NCBI RefSeq assembly: GCF_938002845.1
Contig: NZ_CALKZP010000048.1
Span: 1 to 64,000, forward strand
Direction: 5' to 3'
DNA length: 64,000 bases
Source: an uncultured Campylobacter sp.
GTDB lineage: Bacteria; Campylobacterota; Campylobacteria; Campylobacterales; Campylobacteraceae
The notes beneath the pieces are model-generated. The model was not told the DNA's origin and made no database searches. It saw only the letters and a program-made list of their open reading frames with translations. Of the stretch, positions 1-7,700 are shown one piece after another; the first letter of the stretch is position 1; every line of letters begins with the position of its first letter. The position numbers were made by a program, and so were the translations under genes.

Positions 1-1
1 C

Positions 2-805
2 GATGAGATGGTGCGCCGCATCTGCGAGGTAAAAAGCCTCGTAAATATGGGCTTTATAGCTACGGCGATTACGGACGCGGCGCTGCAGCATCTAGCCACG
101 CTACCGAAGCTTGCGTATCTGTTTTTGCAAGATAGCGATAAGATAAGCGGCGAGGGGTTTAGATATTTTGCGGGGGACGCCAAGCTCGAACACATCGGTA
201 TCGAAAACGTTAGCATCACGGACGAGGGTCTAAAGGCGATCGTGCAAATCCCGAAGCTAAAATCGCTGCGCCTGGTCAATTCGCACGTGAGCTTTGCGGG
301 GCTGCTAGCCGCGGCGGATACGAAAATCCAGTTTTATCTTGGCGGCGGGCGCTTCAGCAAGGAGCAGATCGCGGAATTCGAACAGGCGCAAAGAGACGCC
401 GCAAAGAACAAAAAGAAGCTTGATCCGCGGGACGCTGCGGCAGCGCAGAGTGCGCTTTTAGAATTTTTCGCGGCGATGAGCGAGTGGGAGAAATTTGCCA
501 CATCGCGAATCGATGACGCAGACGACAGCGAGGTGCAGCGTAGGTGCGACGAGCTCTTTGCGCGCTACTGCACGCCCGTTAGACGCAGCGGCTTCCGCCC
601 CGAGGGCATTTCGTTTTCGATGATGGAGGGCGGCACCTACGGCGGGTACGAGCTAACGGACGCCGAATGCGAGAGTAAAAATAAAATTTACATCTACGCC
701 AAGGACGAACATGGCTTTGCGCGCCGCTTTCTGCTCGTGCGTAAGGACGGGCGCTGGCTCGTAGACAGATGCCAAGGCATGGACGGCAAAAACCGCGGGC
801 TGTAA
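2..805 (+). CDS. Leucine-rich-repeat protein with C-terminal NTF2-like immunity domain (5' partial)
   Basis: The frame is open to the left edge, so the N-terminus is missing. The first ~110 residues visible are degenerate leucine-rich repeats (repeated units of the type L-x-x-L-x-x-L...I-T-D-x-G-L). A charged linker (KNKKKLDPRDAA) follows, then about 115 residues that resemble the NTF2-fold immunity family: ALLEFFAAMSEWE near the start, a C-terminal block where a charged strand is followed by DGRWLVDRC. In that family the NTF2-like domain neutralises a polymorphic toxin effector such as an Rhs tip. The family call rests on pattern recognition only. A second small gene follows on the same strand after a hairpin. 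The adjacent toxin, if any, would be left of the window. Confidence 0.55.
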   Translation, partial: DEMVRRICEVKSLVNMGFIATAITDAALQHLATLPKLAYLFLQDSDKISGEGFRYFAGDAKLEHIGIENVSITDEGLKAIVQIPKLKSLRLVNSHVSFAGLLAAADTKIQFYLGGGRFSKEQIAEFEQAQRDAAKNKKKLDPRDAAAAQSALLEFFAAMSEWEKFATSRIDDADDSEVQRRCDELFARYCTPVRRSGFRPEGISFSMMEGGTYGGYELTDAECESKNKIYIYAKDEHGFARRFLLVRKDGRWLVDRCQGMDGKNRGL

Positions 806-828
806 AATTTGAGTGCGAAACGGAGCTC

Positions 829-864
829 AAATTTCATCTGTGGCGCGATCACAGGATGAAATTT
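829..864 (+). terminator. Hairpin after the LRR/NTF2 gene
   Basis: AAATTTCATC-TGTG (829-842) pairs with CACA-(G)-GATGAAATTT (850-864) around a 7-base loop with one bulged G. A short T run follows. It sits 24 bases after the stop codon, as expected of a transcription terminator. Confidence 0.5.
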
Positions 865-928
865 TTCCTGCCGCGGGCACTGTGATAAAATTTCATCGGC
901 GCTGCGAAAACAAATATAAAGGGGGCAA

Positions 929-1189
929 ATGGACGGTAAAATTTCTGCGTACGACGCGCACGGCGATCAAAGAAAGGCGCGAATGAAAAGGCGAATTTTC
1001 TCCGAGCTGGGCGGCTTCGTGTTATACGAGCCTGCACTACTAGCGCGCTATCTGGATGAGCATGGACTTGTAGGCGACGACGTTCTTGCCTATTTTACGC
1101 AGACCGAGCACGGGGGCGCGGTCACAGAAGAGGGTATCGCCGTGCCGATATTGGGCGTTCGCAGCTTTAAAATTTCACAGCACTTATAA
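929..1189 (+). CDS. Small unknown protein, possibly an immunity-type protein
   Basis: 86 codons starting at an ATG preceded by a strong purine-rich Shine-Dalgarno (AAAGGGGGCAA). The N-terminal ~25 residues are basic (RKARMKRR). The rest is acidic and hydrophobic, with YEPALLARYLDEHGL, VLAYFTQTEHG and GIAVPILGV. I do not recognise the family. The short length, the position next to an NTF2-type immunity domain and the terminal hydrophobic strand would fit an immunity gene array, but this is inference. The nearest downstream gene is convergent (AraC-type, minus strand). No membrane segment or signal peptide is seen. Confidence 0.5.
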   Translation: MDGKISAYDAHGDQRKARMKRRIFSELGGFVLYEPALLARYLDEHGLVGDDVLAYFTQTEHGGAVTEEGIAVPILGVRSFKISQHL

Positions 1190-1376
1190 TCCATAATATA
1201 TAATGACGCTGGAATTTAGCGGCACTAATGTATTTTTTTAGAAGCCAATGTTTAATCAAAATTTTATAATTTTAGATGTGGAATTTGCGTTTAAATCAAT
1301 TAAATTTAAGCTGCAAAGGCGGTTTAAATTTCACAAAACCCATCCAAACCGATGATCGCCTGATTTCGTCCGCTTT

Positions 1377-2253
1377 TTAGTCTCGAAGCGTCTGCGCGTG
1401 AGCTTTAGGCAGCATGCCGAACATCCTCGCGTACTCCCTGCTGAATTGCGACGGACTTTGGTATCCGACGTCAAAGACCGCTTGAGAAGCCGTGCCACCT
1501 TTGTTTTGCAAGATATATCTAGCTTCCTGCAGTCTAATGCGCTTTTGAAAATCAAGCGGGCTTAGCGCGGTAATTTTTTTGAAATTATGATAAAACGACG
1601 ACGGACTAATGCCGAGCTCGGCCGCCAACTCGCGCATGTTGATCGGCTCTTTAAAGCGGCTTTTAATCTCTCTCATTGCGCGCGCGATGGAGTTTTCCGC
1701 CGTGCCCTGCATGACGAAGCGGCTGAGAAATCCCCCAACGCCGCTTAAGATCAGCGTATATAAAATTTCTTTTATCGCCAAACGCCCGAGGTGCTTTAGG
1801 CTCGCAGGCTCTCGCCGTAGCAAAGATATGAGCCTAGAAACGGCGTCCGCGATCTCGTAGCTCATATCGCCGAAGTATAGGCTGCTTTCAAGTCTGCCCG
1901 CGCGGCTCTGCCTCTCTATCACCTTTAGCGCTTCAAGAATGTCCTCGCTTTGAAATTTAATGCTTACCGATAGAAACGGGTAGTGCTCTACTCGCCCCAA
2001 AATCGGCAAGTCGCTTGCGCAAAGTAGGAATTTTTGCGTATCGTAGCGATGCTGTTTGCCGCTAAATTCCACCATTTTGCCGCCGCGCAGGCATAAGTAC
2101 GCGCTGGGCTTATAGATCGTCGCGTGAAGTCCGAGGGTTAGTTTGGCGATAGAGGCTAAACGCTTGTATGGGCGTCTGAACGTATCTATGGGCGAGATAC
2201 AGCTCGCCGGTGATCTTTGCGGCATCTTTTAAAATTTTATCTGCTTCGTTCAT
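1377..2253 (-). pseudogene. AraC-family regulator, N-terminal domain frameshifted
   Basis: The C-terminal half is a clear AraC double helix-turn-helix (ELAAELGISPSSFYHNFKKI ... FDVGYQSPSQFSREYARMFG), preceded by an AraC_N effector domain. The best start is the ATG at 2253, six bases from AAAGGAG. That frame gives MNEADKILKD...QTPIQAFSLYRQTNP, exactly the AraC_N beginning, but then stops. The rest (GLHATIYKPSAYLCLRG onward) is one frame over, so there is one extra base near 2131-2136. Restored, the protein would be ~291 residues. An ORF from an internal ATG at 2225 exists but has a nonsense-looking N-terminus and no ribosome site. It is divergent from the alcohol dehydrogenase gene, the arrangement of YqhC and YqhD in E. 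coli, and was probably its activator. Confidence 0.75.
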
Positions 2254-2300
2254 CTAAGCTCCTTTAAATTTACGCGGGTTATACTTAAATTTGCACGATT

Positions 2301-2329
2301 AGGCAATGAATTTGGAGTATCGTGCTACC
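2301..2329 (+). promoter_or_regulatory. 29-bp operator A upstream of the alcohol dehydrogenase
   Basis: Begins AGGCAATGA and ends ATCGTGCTACC. It matches a second site at 4760-4788 at 25 of 29 positions. It lies 19 bases before a TATAAT (2349-2354), so it overlaps the -35 region as class II AraC activator sites do. The AraC genes on either side are the obvious candidate binders. Confidence 0.7.
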
Positions 2330-2348
2330 GCAAAATTTTAAAAAAGGC

Positions 2349-2354
2349 TATAAT
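2349..2354 (+). promoter_or_regulatory. -10 box (TATAAT) of the alcohol dehydrogenase promoter
   Basis: Perfect TATAAT, 28 bases upstream of the ATG at 2382, with no recognisable -35 because operator A occupies that position. Confidence 0.65.
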
Positions 2355-2381
2355 TTAGCAACTTTATTTAAAGGAGAAAAG

Positions 2382-3527
2382 ATGACAAATTTTAGTTTTT
2401 GCAACCCCGTGAGGATAGAATTTGGCAAGGGTAAAGAGGAGCATATCGGGCAGTATATGAAGGAAGCGGGCGCGAAAAAAGCTCTCGTACTATACGGCAG
2501 CGAGCGCGTACGAAAGAGCGGTCTGATGGGCGTCGTGGAGAGCAGCTTAAAGGCAAGCGGTATAGAATTTACGCAGCTTGGCGGCATAAAATCAAATCCC
2601 GTGTTAAGTAAAGTAAATGAAGCGATCAAGCTCGCTAAAGAATTCGGCGCCGATAGCGTGCTTGCTGTGGGCGGCGGAAGCGTGCTGGACTCGGCGAAAG
2701 CCGTAGCCGCGGGCGCTTGCTACGAGGGCGACGTGTGGGATTTTTTCACCGGCAAAAGCCCGAGCGTCGCGCTTAAAATTTTTGATATCATCACCCTTGC
2801 CGCGACGGGCTCGGAGATGAACTGCGGCGGAGTGGTGACTAAGGAGCAGACCAAGCAAAAATACCCGATCAGCGCGCCGTGTCTATACCCGAAGGTCTCG
2901 GTCATAAACCCGCAGCTGCAAGCAACCGTCAGCCGCGAGTATCTCGTATATAGCGCGAGCGACATCATCGCGCACAGCATCGAGGGGTATTTTACCGCTA
3001 GCGTCCACCCGGACATCGTTCGAGCCTATATCGAAGCTAACATCAAAACCGTCATCCGCACGACTGAAATCCTGCTCGCAGATCCGAGCGATTACGATGC
3101 GCGCGCCGAGTTTGCGTGGGCTGCGACGATGGCGCTAAACGGGTTAACCTACGTGGGCGTGGGCGGCTTCGGCTATCCGAACCATATGATAGAGCATGCG
3201 ATGAGCGCGGTCGTGGACTGCGCGCACGGAGCCGGTCTTAGCGTGGTAATGCCTGCGTGGATGAAGTGGTATAAGGATAGGAATTTAAGCGCGTTTGAGC
3301 GTTTCGCGCGTGAAATTTTCGGTCTTAAAAGCGCAGATGAGGGTGCCCTGGCGCTTAAGGCGTGGTTTGATAAGATCGGCACGCCGACTAGTCTCGCGCA
3401 GCTCGGTATCGAAGGCAAGATCCTGGACGAGGTTATAGACGTAGCCGCGACAAACGCTAAAGCGTGGAATATGGCGGAGCTCTACAGCCGCGAAAATATC
3501 GCTAAAATTCTTGAGCTGGCAAGATAA
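2382..3527 (+). CDS. Iron-containing NAD(P)H-dependent alcohol dehydrogenase (YqhD/BDH type)
   Basis: 381 residues from the ATG at 2382, which has AAAGGAG six bases upstream; the open frame extends further left but has no ribosome site. The Rossmann-like N-domain has the group III signature GGGSVLDSAK (about residues 93-102). The C-domain has the metal-ligand region with DIIAHSIEGY and NHMIEHAMSAVVDCAHGAGL. Family members reduce aldehydes (butanal, methylglyoxal, lipid-peroxidation products) to alcohols with NAD(P)H in the cytoplasm. It lies between two AraC genes and a terminator hairpin follows, so it is probably monocistronic and induced through operator A. The gene is intact, unlike its regulators. 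Metal identity and cofactor preference are inferred from the family. Confidence 0.9.
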   Translation: MTNFSFCNPVRIEFGKGKEEHIGQYMKEAGAKKALVLYGSERVRKSGLMGVVESSLKASGIEFTQLGGIKSNPVLSKVNEAIKLAKEFGADSVLAVGGGSVLDSAKAVAAGACYEGDVWDFFTGKSPSVALKIFDIITLAATGSEMNCGGVVTKEQTKQKYPISAPCLYPKVSVINPQLQATVSREYLVYSASDIIAHSIEGYFTASVHPDIVRAYIEANIKTVIRTTEILLADPSDYDARAEFAWAATMALNGLTYVGVGGFGYPNHMIEHAMSAVVDCAHGAGLSVVMPAWMKWYKDRNLSAFERFAREIFGLKSADEGALALKAWFDKIGTPTSLAQLGIEGKILDEVIDVAATNAKAWNMAELYSRENIAKILELAR

Positions 3528-3582
3528 ATTTAAATGGAGTAAATTGGTTTATGGCTTTAGCCTCTTGCTTTGACTTTTGATT

Positions 3583-3620
3583 TTCGGACGGTCGTTAAAC
3601 CGTCCGAATTTATCATTTTG
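3583..3620 (+). terminator. Rho-independent terminator after the alcohol dehydrogenase
   Basis: Perfect 10-bp stem TTCGGACGGT / ACCGTCCGAA (3583-3592 and 3599-3608) with a 6-base loop, followed by TTTATCATTTT. Confidence 0.8.
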
Positions 3621-3754
3621 GATTGAGTTCTTTTAAATATTTGGCTAGCCGACTTTGCCTATTTGCTTGCTAAATTTGAGAAAGCGGGCCGGTGGATATT
3701 CGCAGCTTGCTATTTTATAAATTTTGCTAAAATTCAAAAAATCAAGGAGGCACA

Positions 3755-4729
3755 ATGAGCAAGATAGATGAAATTTGCAAGTATTTGGACGCTAAATTTA
3801 GCTCAGACGGCAAGATACAAAGCGATATAAAGGAGCTATTTGTCTACCGAGCAAGCGTGCCGACCGAGTTTTTAAGCGGCGTTTACGAGCCGGCGCTTTG
3901 TATGGTTTTTAAAGGCTCGAAGCTAGCCAAAGTAGGCAATGCTTTTTACGAGTACGACGAGCAGCGCTATCTGCTAACCGCTACGCACATCCCCGCCGTT
4001 GCAAAGATCAAGGGTTGTCCGTATCTAGCTATAAAGATCAACTTCGAGTTAGAAGATATCTTAAGCGTGATCGATGGTATAGGCGGTGCCGAGAGCAAAA
4101 AGGGCGAGTTTGCCGGGTTGGCTATCGGAGCGGTAGACGATGAACTACTTGAAGCCGTATTTAAATTCATCCGTTTGCTAGACCGTCCTAACGATGCTAA
4201 ATTTTTAGCCAATCTCGCGATAAAGGAAATTTTATACATACTCTTAAAGGGCAAAAACGGCGATTTCTTGCGTCAATACGCAATGCTAGAAACCATAGAA
4301 AACCGCATCGCGCGCGCCGCTAAAGAGATAAAATTAAACTACGCCGAAGCGATAAATATCGAAAATTTAGCTAGAAAGCTCGGCATTAGCGCATCGTCGC
4401 TCTATCATAACTTTAAGCGTATCACGGCGCTTAGTCCGCTTCAATTTCAAAAAAAGATCCGTCTCGAAGAAGCAAAAAAACTATTATTAAATCAAAATTT
4501 AGATGCCGCAGAGGCTGCATTTGCCGTCGGTTATGCGAGTCCGTCGCAGTTTAATAGAAGAGTACTCCAGGATGTTTGGACTACCGCCCAAAGCGCACGT
4601 TTTAGCCATAACGGGCGCTTAAATTTAGTGCGAGCAGACCTTCTGTTTCTTTCGTTGATTTTATCTTCCAAGCCTCTTTTATCTAAAATTTACATTTTTG
4701 ACCCACCACAACTACAAATTTTGATCTAA
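3755..4729 (+). CDS. AraC-family regulator with frameshifted C-terminus
   Basis: Start ATG at 3755 has AAGGAGG six bases upstream. Residues ~1-180 form an AraC_N effector domain (VYEPALCMVFKG...) and ~185-285 the double helix-turn-helix (LARKLGISASSLYHNFKRI, then AFAVGYASPSQFNR). It is a paralogue of the regulator at 1377-2253. After SPSQFNR the reading frame changes: one extra A near 4557-4561 turns the expected EYSRMFGLPPKAHV ending (stop at 4622 in the other frame) into about 55 unrelated residues up to 4729. The last recognition helix is therefore damaged and function is doubtful. Without the extra base it would have 288 residues. It likely controlled the aldo/keto reductase that follows, which carries operator B. 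Confidence 0.8.
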   Translation: MSKIDEICKYLDAKFSSDGKIQSDIKELFVYRASVPTEFLSGVYEPALCMVFKGSKLAKVGNAFYEYDEQRYLLTATHIPAVAKIKGCPYLAIKINFELEDILSVIDGIGGAESKKGEFAGLAIGAVDDELLEAVFKFIRLLDRPNDAKFLANLAIKEILYILLKGKNGDFLRQYAMLETIENRIARAAKEIKLNYAEAINIENLARKLGISASSLYHNFKRITALSPLQFQKKIRLEEAKKLLLNQNLDAAEAAFAVGYASPSQFNRRVLQDVWTTAQSARFSHNGRLNLVRADLLFLSLILSSKPLLSKIYIFDPPQLQILI

Positions 4730-4759
4730 ATTTTGTATTTTTATGAAATTTGCAGAAAT

Positions 4760-4788
4760 AGGCAATGATTTTGCAGGATCGTTCTACC
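4760..4788 (+). promoter_or_regulatory. 29-bp operator B upstream of the aldo/keto reductase
   Basis: Starts AGGCAATGA and ends ATCGTTCTACC. It differs from operator A (2301-2329) at only four positions and lies 18 bases before a TATAAT, nearly the same geometry as operator A. Confidence 0.7.
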
Positions 4789-4806
4789 TCATTTTTTTAA
4801 AACCGT

Positions 4807-4812
4807 TATAAT
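4807..4812 (+). promoter_or_regulatory. -10 box (TATAAT) of the aldo/keto reductase promoter
   Basis: Perfect TATAAT, 38 bases before the ATG at 4850, directly downstream of operator B. Confidence 0.6.
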
Positions 4813-4849
4813 CATTTCAGTTTAAAAATTAAAATTATAAGGAGCAAAA

Positions 4850-5719
4850 ATGGAATTTGTAAGCTTAAACGACGGCAATAAGATGCCGATTTTAGGATTT
4901 GGCGTATTTCAGGTAGATCCGAAAGAGACGCAAAGATGCGTTGAGGATGCGATCTCGGTCGGTTACCGCAGCATTGATACGGCAAAGGCGTATTTTAATG
5001 AAGAAAGCGTTGGCGCAGCAATTAAGACGGCTCTTGCAGGCGGGCTAAAGCGCGAGGAGCTGTTTATCACTACTAAGCTTTGGATCGGCGACGCAGGTGA
5101 GGAGCGCGCGCTAAAAGCCTTTGATGCGTCGATGAAAAAGCTAGGGCTTGACTATCTTGATCTTTATCTCATTCATCAGCCATATGGCGATATTTATGGC
5201 TCGTGGCGAGCGATGAAACGTTTGCGCGATGAGGGCCTTGTTCGCTCTATCGGCGTTAGCAACTTCTACGCTGATCGAATCGTCGATCTGTGCGAAAACA
5301 GCGGCGTCATCCCTGCGGTAAATCAGCTTGAGTGTCATCCATTTTTTCAGCGTGAAGCGCTAAAGTGCGTGCTTGATGGCTACGGCATAGCGTTTGAGTC
5401 GTGGGCTAGCTTCGCCGAGGGTAAAAACAATATATTTAAAAACGCCGTACTAAGCGGTATCGGTGAAAAATACGGCAAAAGCTCGGCTCAAGTTATTTTG
5501 CGCTGGTTAATTCAGCGCGGCATCGTCGTCATTCCAAAAAGCGTTAAAATCGAGCGAATGAGGCAAAATTTCGACATTTTTGATTTTACGCTTGCGCCTG
5601 ATGATATGGCTGCTATCGCTGCACTTGATACCGATAAGACGCTATTTTTCGACCACAGAGACGACGACAGGGTAAAGTGGCTCGTAAACTGGATGAAGGA
5701 TAATACCCCAAAACAATAA
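4850..5719 (+). CDS. Aldo/keto reductase (DkgA-like)
   Basis: 289 residues, ATG after AAGGAGCAAAA. A TIM-barrel aldo/keto reductase with the family tetrad regions: RSIDTAKAYFNEE (Asp and Tyr, about residues 43-50), FITTKLW (Lys), LIHQPYG (His), then GVSNF, NQLECHPF and the NADPH-binding IPKSVKIERM near the C-terminus. These enzymes reduce aldehydes and ketones such as methylglyoxal with NADPH in the cytoplasm. The pairing with a YqhD-type dehydrogenase and AraC regulators mirrors the E. coli yqhC-yqhD-dkgA locus. Operator B and a TATAAT lie upstream. The gene is intact. Length is normal for the prokaryotic AKR5 group. Confidence 0.9.
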   Translation: MEFVSLNDGNKMPILGFGVFQVDPKETQRCVEDAISVGYRSIDTAKAYFNEESVGAAIKTALAGGLKREELFITTKLWIGDAGEERALKAFDASMKKLGLDYLDLYLIHQPYGDIYGSWRAMKRLRDEGLVRSIGVSNFYADRIVDLCENSGVIPAVNQLECHPFFQREALKCVLDGYGIAFESWASFAEGKNNIFKNAVLSGIGEKYGKSSAQVILRWLIQRGIVVIPKSVKIERMRQNFDIFDFTLAPDDMAAIAALDTDKTLFFDHRDDDRVKWLVNWMKDNTPKQ

Positions 5720-5853
5720 AAACAAGCCTATTTTTCGATTACGGCGATCCGTAATTGGCCAAAAGACGGCAATTAAGAGACGAGAATTTATAAAACGCGA
5801 TATTAGCTAGCGTAAATTTAAACGCGAAAGAAAATTTAATAAAGGAGAAAAAC

Positions 5854-6766
5854 ATGGAAAATCAAATCTGGCTTATCACAGCCGCTACGGGCGGCTTTGG
5901 AGAGAGTCTGGCAAAATACGCTCTAAGTAGAGGCGATAAGGTCGTCGCCACGTCAAGAACGATGAAAAAACTAAATGAGAAATTCGGCGGCGAGAGCGAG
6001 AATTCTTTGCCGTTCGAGTTAAAATTCGAAGGCGATCTGCAAGTTAAATTTAAGGCGCTGGTGGAGGCGACGCAGAAAAAATTCGGTCGCATCGATAACC
6101 TCGTGAATAACGCCGGATATGGGCTTTTGCATAGTCGAGGAGACAAGCGAGGCTGATTTAAGGACGCAGTTTGAGGTAAACGTCTTTGCGCCGTTTTTAC
6201 TAACGCAGGCCGCGCTTAAACTAATGCGTCCGCAAGCGATAAAAGACGGCGGTAGCGTAGACAAAGTTGTCGCTCGTATCTTTAATCTAAGCTCGATCGG
6301 CGGCTTTCGCACGAGCGGGGCTAGCACGCCTTATTGTATGAGTAAATTTGCCGTTTCCGCGCTTAGCGAGGGGCTAAATTTGGAGTTAAATCAGTTCGGT
6401 ATCCGCGCGATAAACGTCATGCCGACGGGCTTTAGGACGGAATTTTTAGGCGATAGCCTTAAAACCGGTGCGAATGCGATCAGAGATTACGATGAGTTTA
6501 GAAGCGCTACTATCGAGAAATTTAAGGCTTACAACGGCAAACAGCCGGGTGATCCGACGACCTTTGGGCCCGTGATGTTTGAGATCTCGCGCCAGGCTAT
6601 GCCTGCACAGTATCTTTTTATGGGCTCGAGCGCCTTTAAAAACGCCGAGCAAAAAATGGCGCTCGTGATGGCGGATATGAAGGACACAAGAAGCATCGCA
6701 GGAGAGGCGATGGACTTTAAGGACGCGACGGCGTCGGCGTTTGATAAGCCCATGAGAAATAAATAG
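5854..6766 (+). pseudogene. Short-chain dehydrogenase/reductase, frameshifted
   Basis: Starts at 5854 after AAAGGAGAAAAAC. The first piece has the SDR cofactor segment (ITAATGGFGESLAKYAL; here TAATGGFG replaces the usual TGxxxGxG) and reads to NNAGYG. Then the frame breaks: a GGG run at about 6121-6123 holds one G too many. The second piece (from 6124) continues FCIVEETSEADLRTQFEVN, has the catalytic region SSIGGFRTSGAST-PYCMSK (Ser, Tyr, Lys) and ends at 6766. Joined, the product would be about 303 residues. An internal ATG at 6119 gives a 215-residue ORF lacking the cofactor domain. It belonged to the same NAD(P)H reductase cassette. Product as it stands is unlikely to be active. Confidence 0.8.
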
Positions 6767-6874
6767 TTTTACGTTTCGTTAAGCGACCTACTTTGCGAGT
6801 GCCTTTGAGTGACTTTTACTTTTTGGCGCTCGTCTGCAAGTTGCAAGACAAGCCTTGCCAAAAAAGGAGCAAAG

Positions 6875-6955
6875 ATGAAATTTTTGGATTATTCCAGTAG
6901 TTCACGCCGCTTTAAATTTAAACACGGCAAAGGAGCAAACGATGGTGAATTTTAA
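6875..6955 (+). CDS. 26-codon possible leader ORF overlapping the CMD gene start
   Basis: ATG at 6875 with a strong AAAAAAGGAGCAAAG site, reading MKFLDYSSSSRRFKF... to TAA at 6953-6955, which lies 14 bases inside the next gene. It could be a leader peptide, translational coupler or chance. No family is recognised. Confidence 0.3.
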   Translation: MKFLDYSSSSRRFKFKHGKGANDGEF

Positions 6956-7598
6956 CGAGCTTCCGCACGCGGCAAAGCTTAGCGGGGCACTAAGTGATAA
7001 GCAGCTAGCGCTAGTTAGCGTGGCTGCTTATGCGGCAGCGGCAGATGCGGACAAACTAAAAGGCGCGCTGCAACGCTCTAAAAGCAGAGCTTAGCGTGAG
7101 CGAGATCAGAGAGGCGCTGTCGCATCAAAGCGCCTATATCGGCTTTCCGATGGGATTAAACGGGCTCATACTTTTTAACGACCTCGTAAAAGAGCGCGAG
7201 GCGGCGGGCATAAAGGACGTTGCCGGCAAAGACGCGAGCCCGGTTACTGTGGACAGCGATTTTTACGTGCTTGGAGAGCAGACGCAAAAATACATCTTCG
7301 GGAGCGATTATTCTGGTACGGTACTTTTTGACGCGCCTGCGGTCGATCACGGACTGAAGACCTATCTTTTCGGCTATCTTTTTAGCAGGGATAATTTAGG
7401 CTTTTTAGACGTGAGATTATCACCGTCTCAACACTGGCGGCGCTAAATAACGTCAATATGCAGCTAAAATCGCACCTGGGTGGAGCTAGAAATTTAGGCG
7501 TCACAGACGAGCAATTCGAGAGAATTTTTAAAATTTTAGGTGAATGCGTAGGCGAAGCAAAGGCGCAAAACGCAAGGGAAGTCCTAAAAAGCATTTAG
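6942..7598 (+). pseudogene. Carboxymuconolactone decarboxylase-like protein, two frameshifts
   Basis: ATG at 6942 follows AAAGGAGC. Three pieces are needed: MVNFNELPHAAKLSGALSDK... to KLKGAL (then TAG at 7092-7094), SVSEIREALSHQSAYIGFP from about 7072, and EIITVSTLAALNNVN...LKSHLGGARNLGVT from 7413 to the stop at 7596-7598. The pieces match the AhpD/CMD fold: the EIITVSTLAAL helix and the SHLGGARNLGV segment are typical, with the usual Cys replaced (LNNVNMQLKSH). One extra C at about 7071 and one missing base at about 7411 cause the breaks. The repaired protein would be about 218 residues. Such genes often accompany aldo/keto reductases and cupins in redox-stress clusters. Confidence 0.75.
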
Positions 7599-7700
7599 CG
7601 ACCTCTTTTATGCGGCGTTTTATCTTATGACACTTCGCCTCGAAATTTAGCGGTCAAATTTTGGCAAGAACAGATGAGATGAAAGAGAAAGGAAAGCAAA

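Noticed and set aside
579..830. Minus-strand ORF opposite the LRR gene
   Set aside because: Antisense shadow of the NTF2-like domain; Arg/Cys-rich composition and no ribosome site.
2225..2225. ATG at 2225 as the AraC start
   Set aside because: Its first 30 residues do not fit AraC_N, and the ATG at 2253 has the ribosome site.
5738..5755. ATTACGG/CCGTAAT hairpin after the aldo/keto reductase as a terminator
   Set aside because: Short stem and no T tract.
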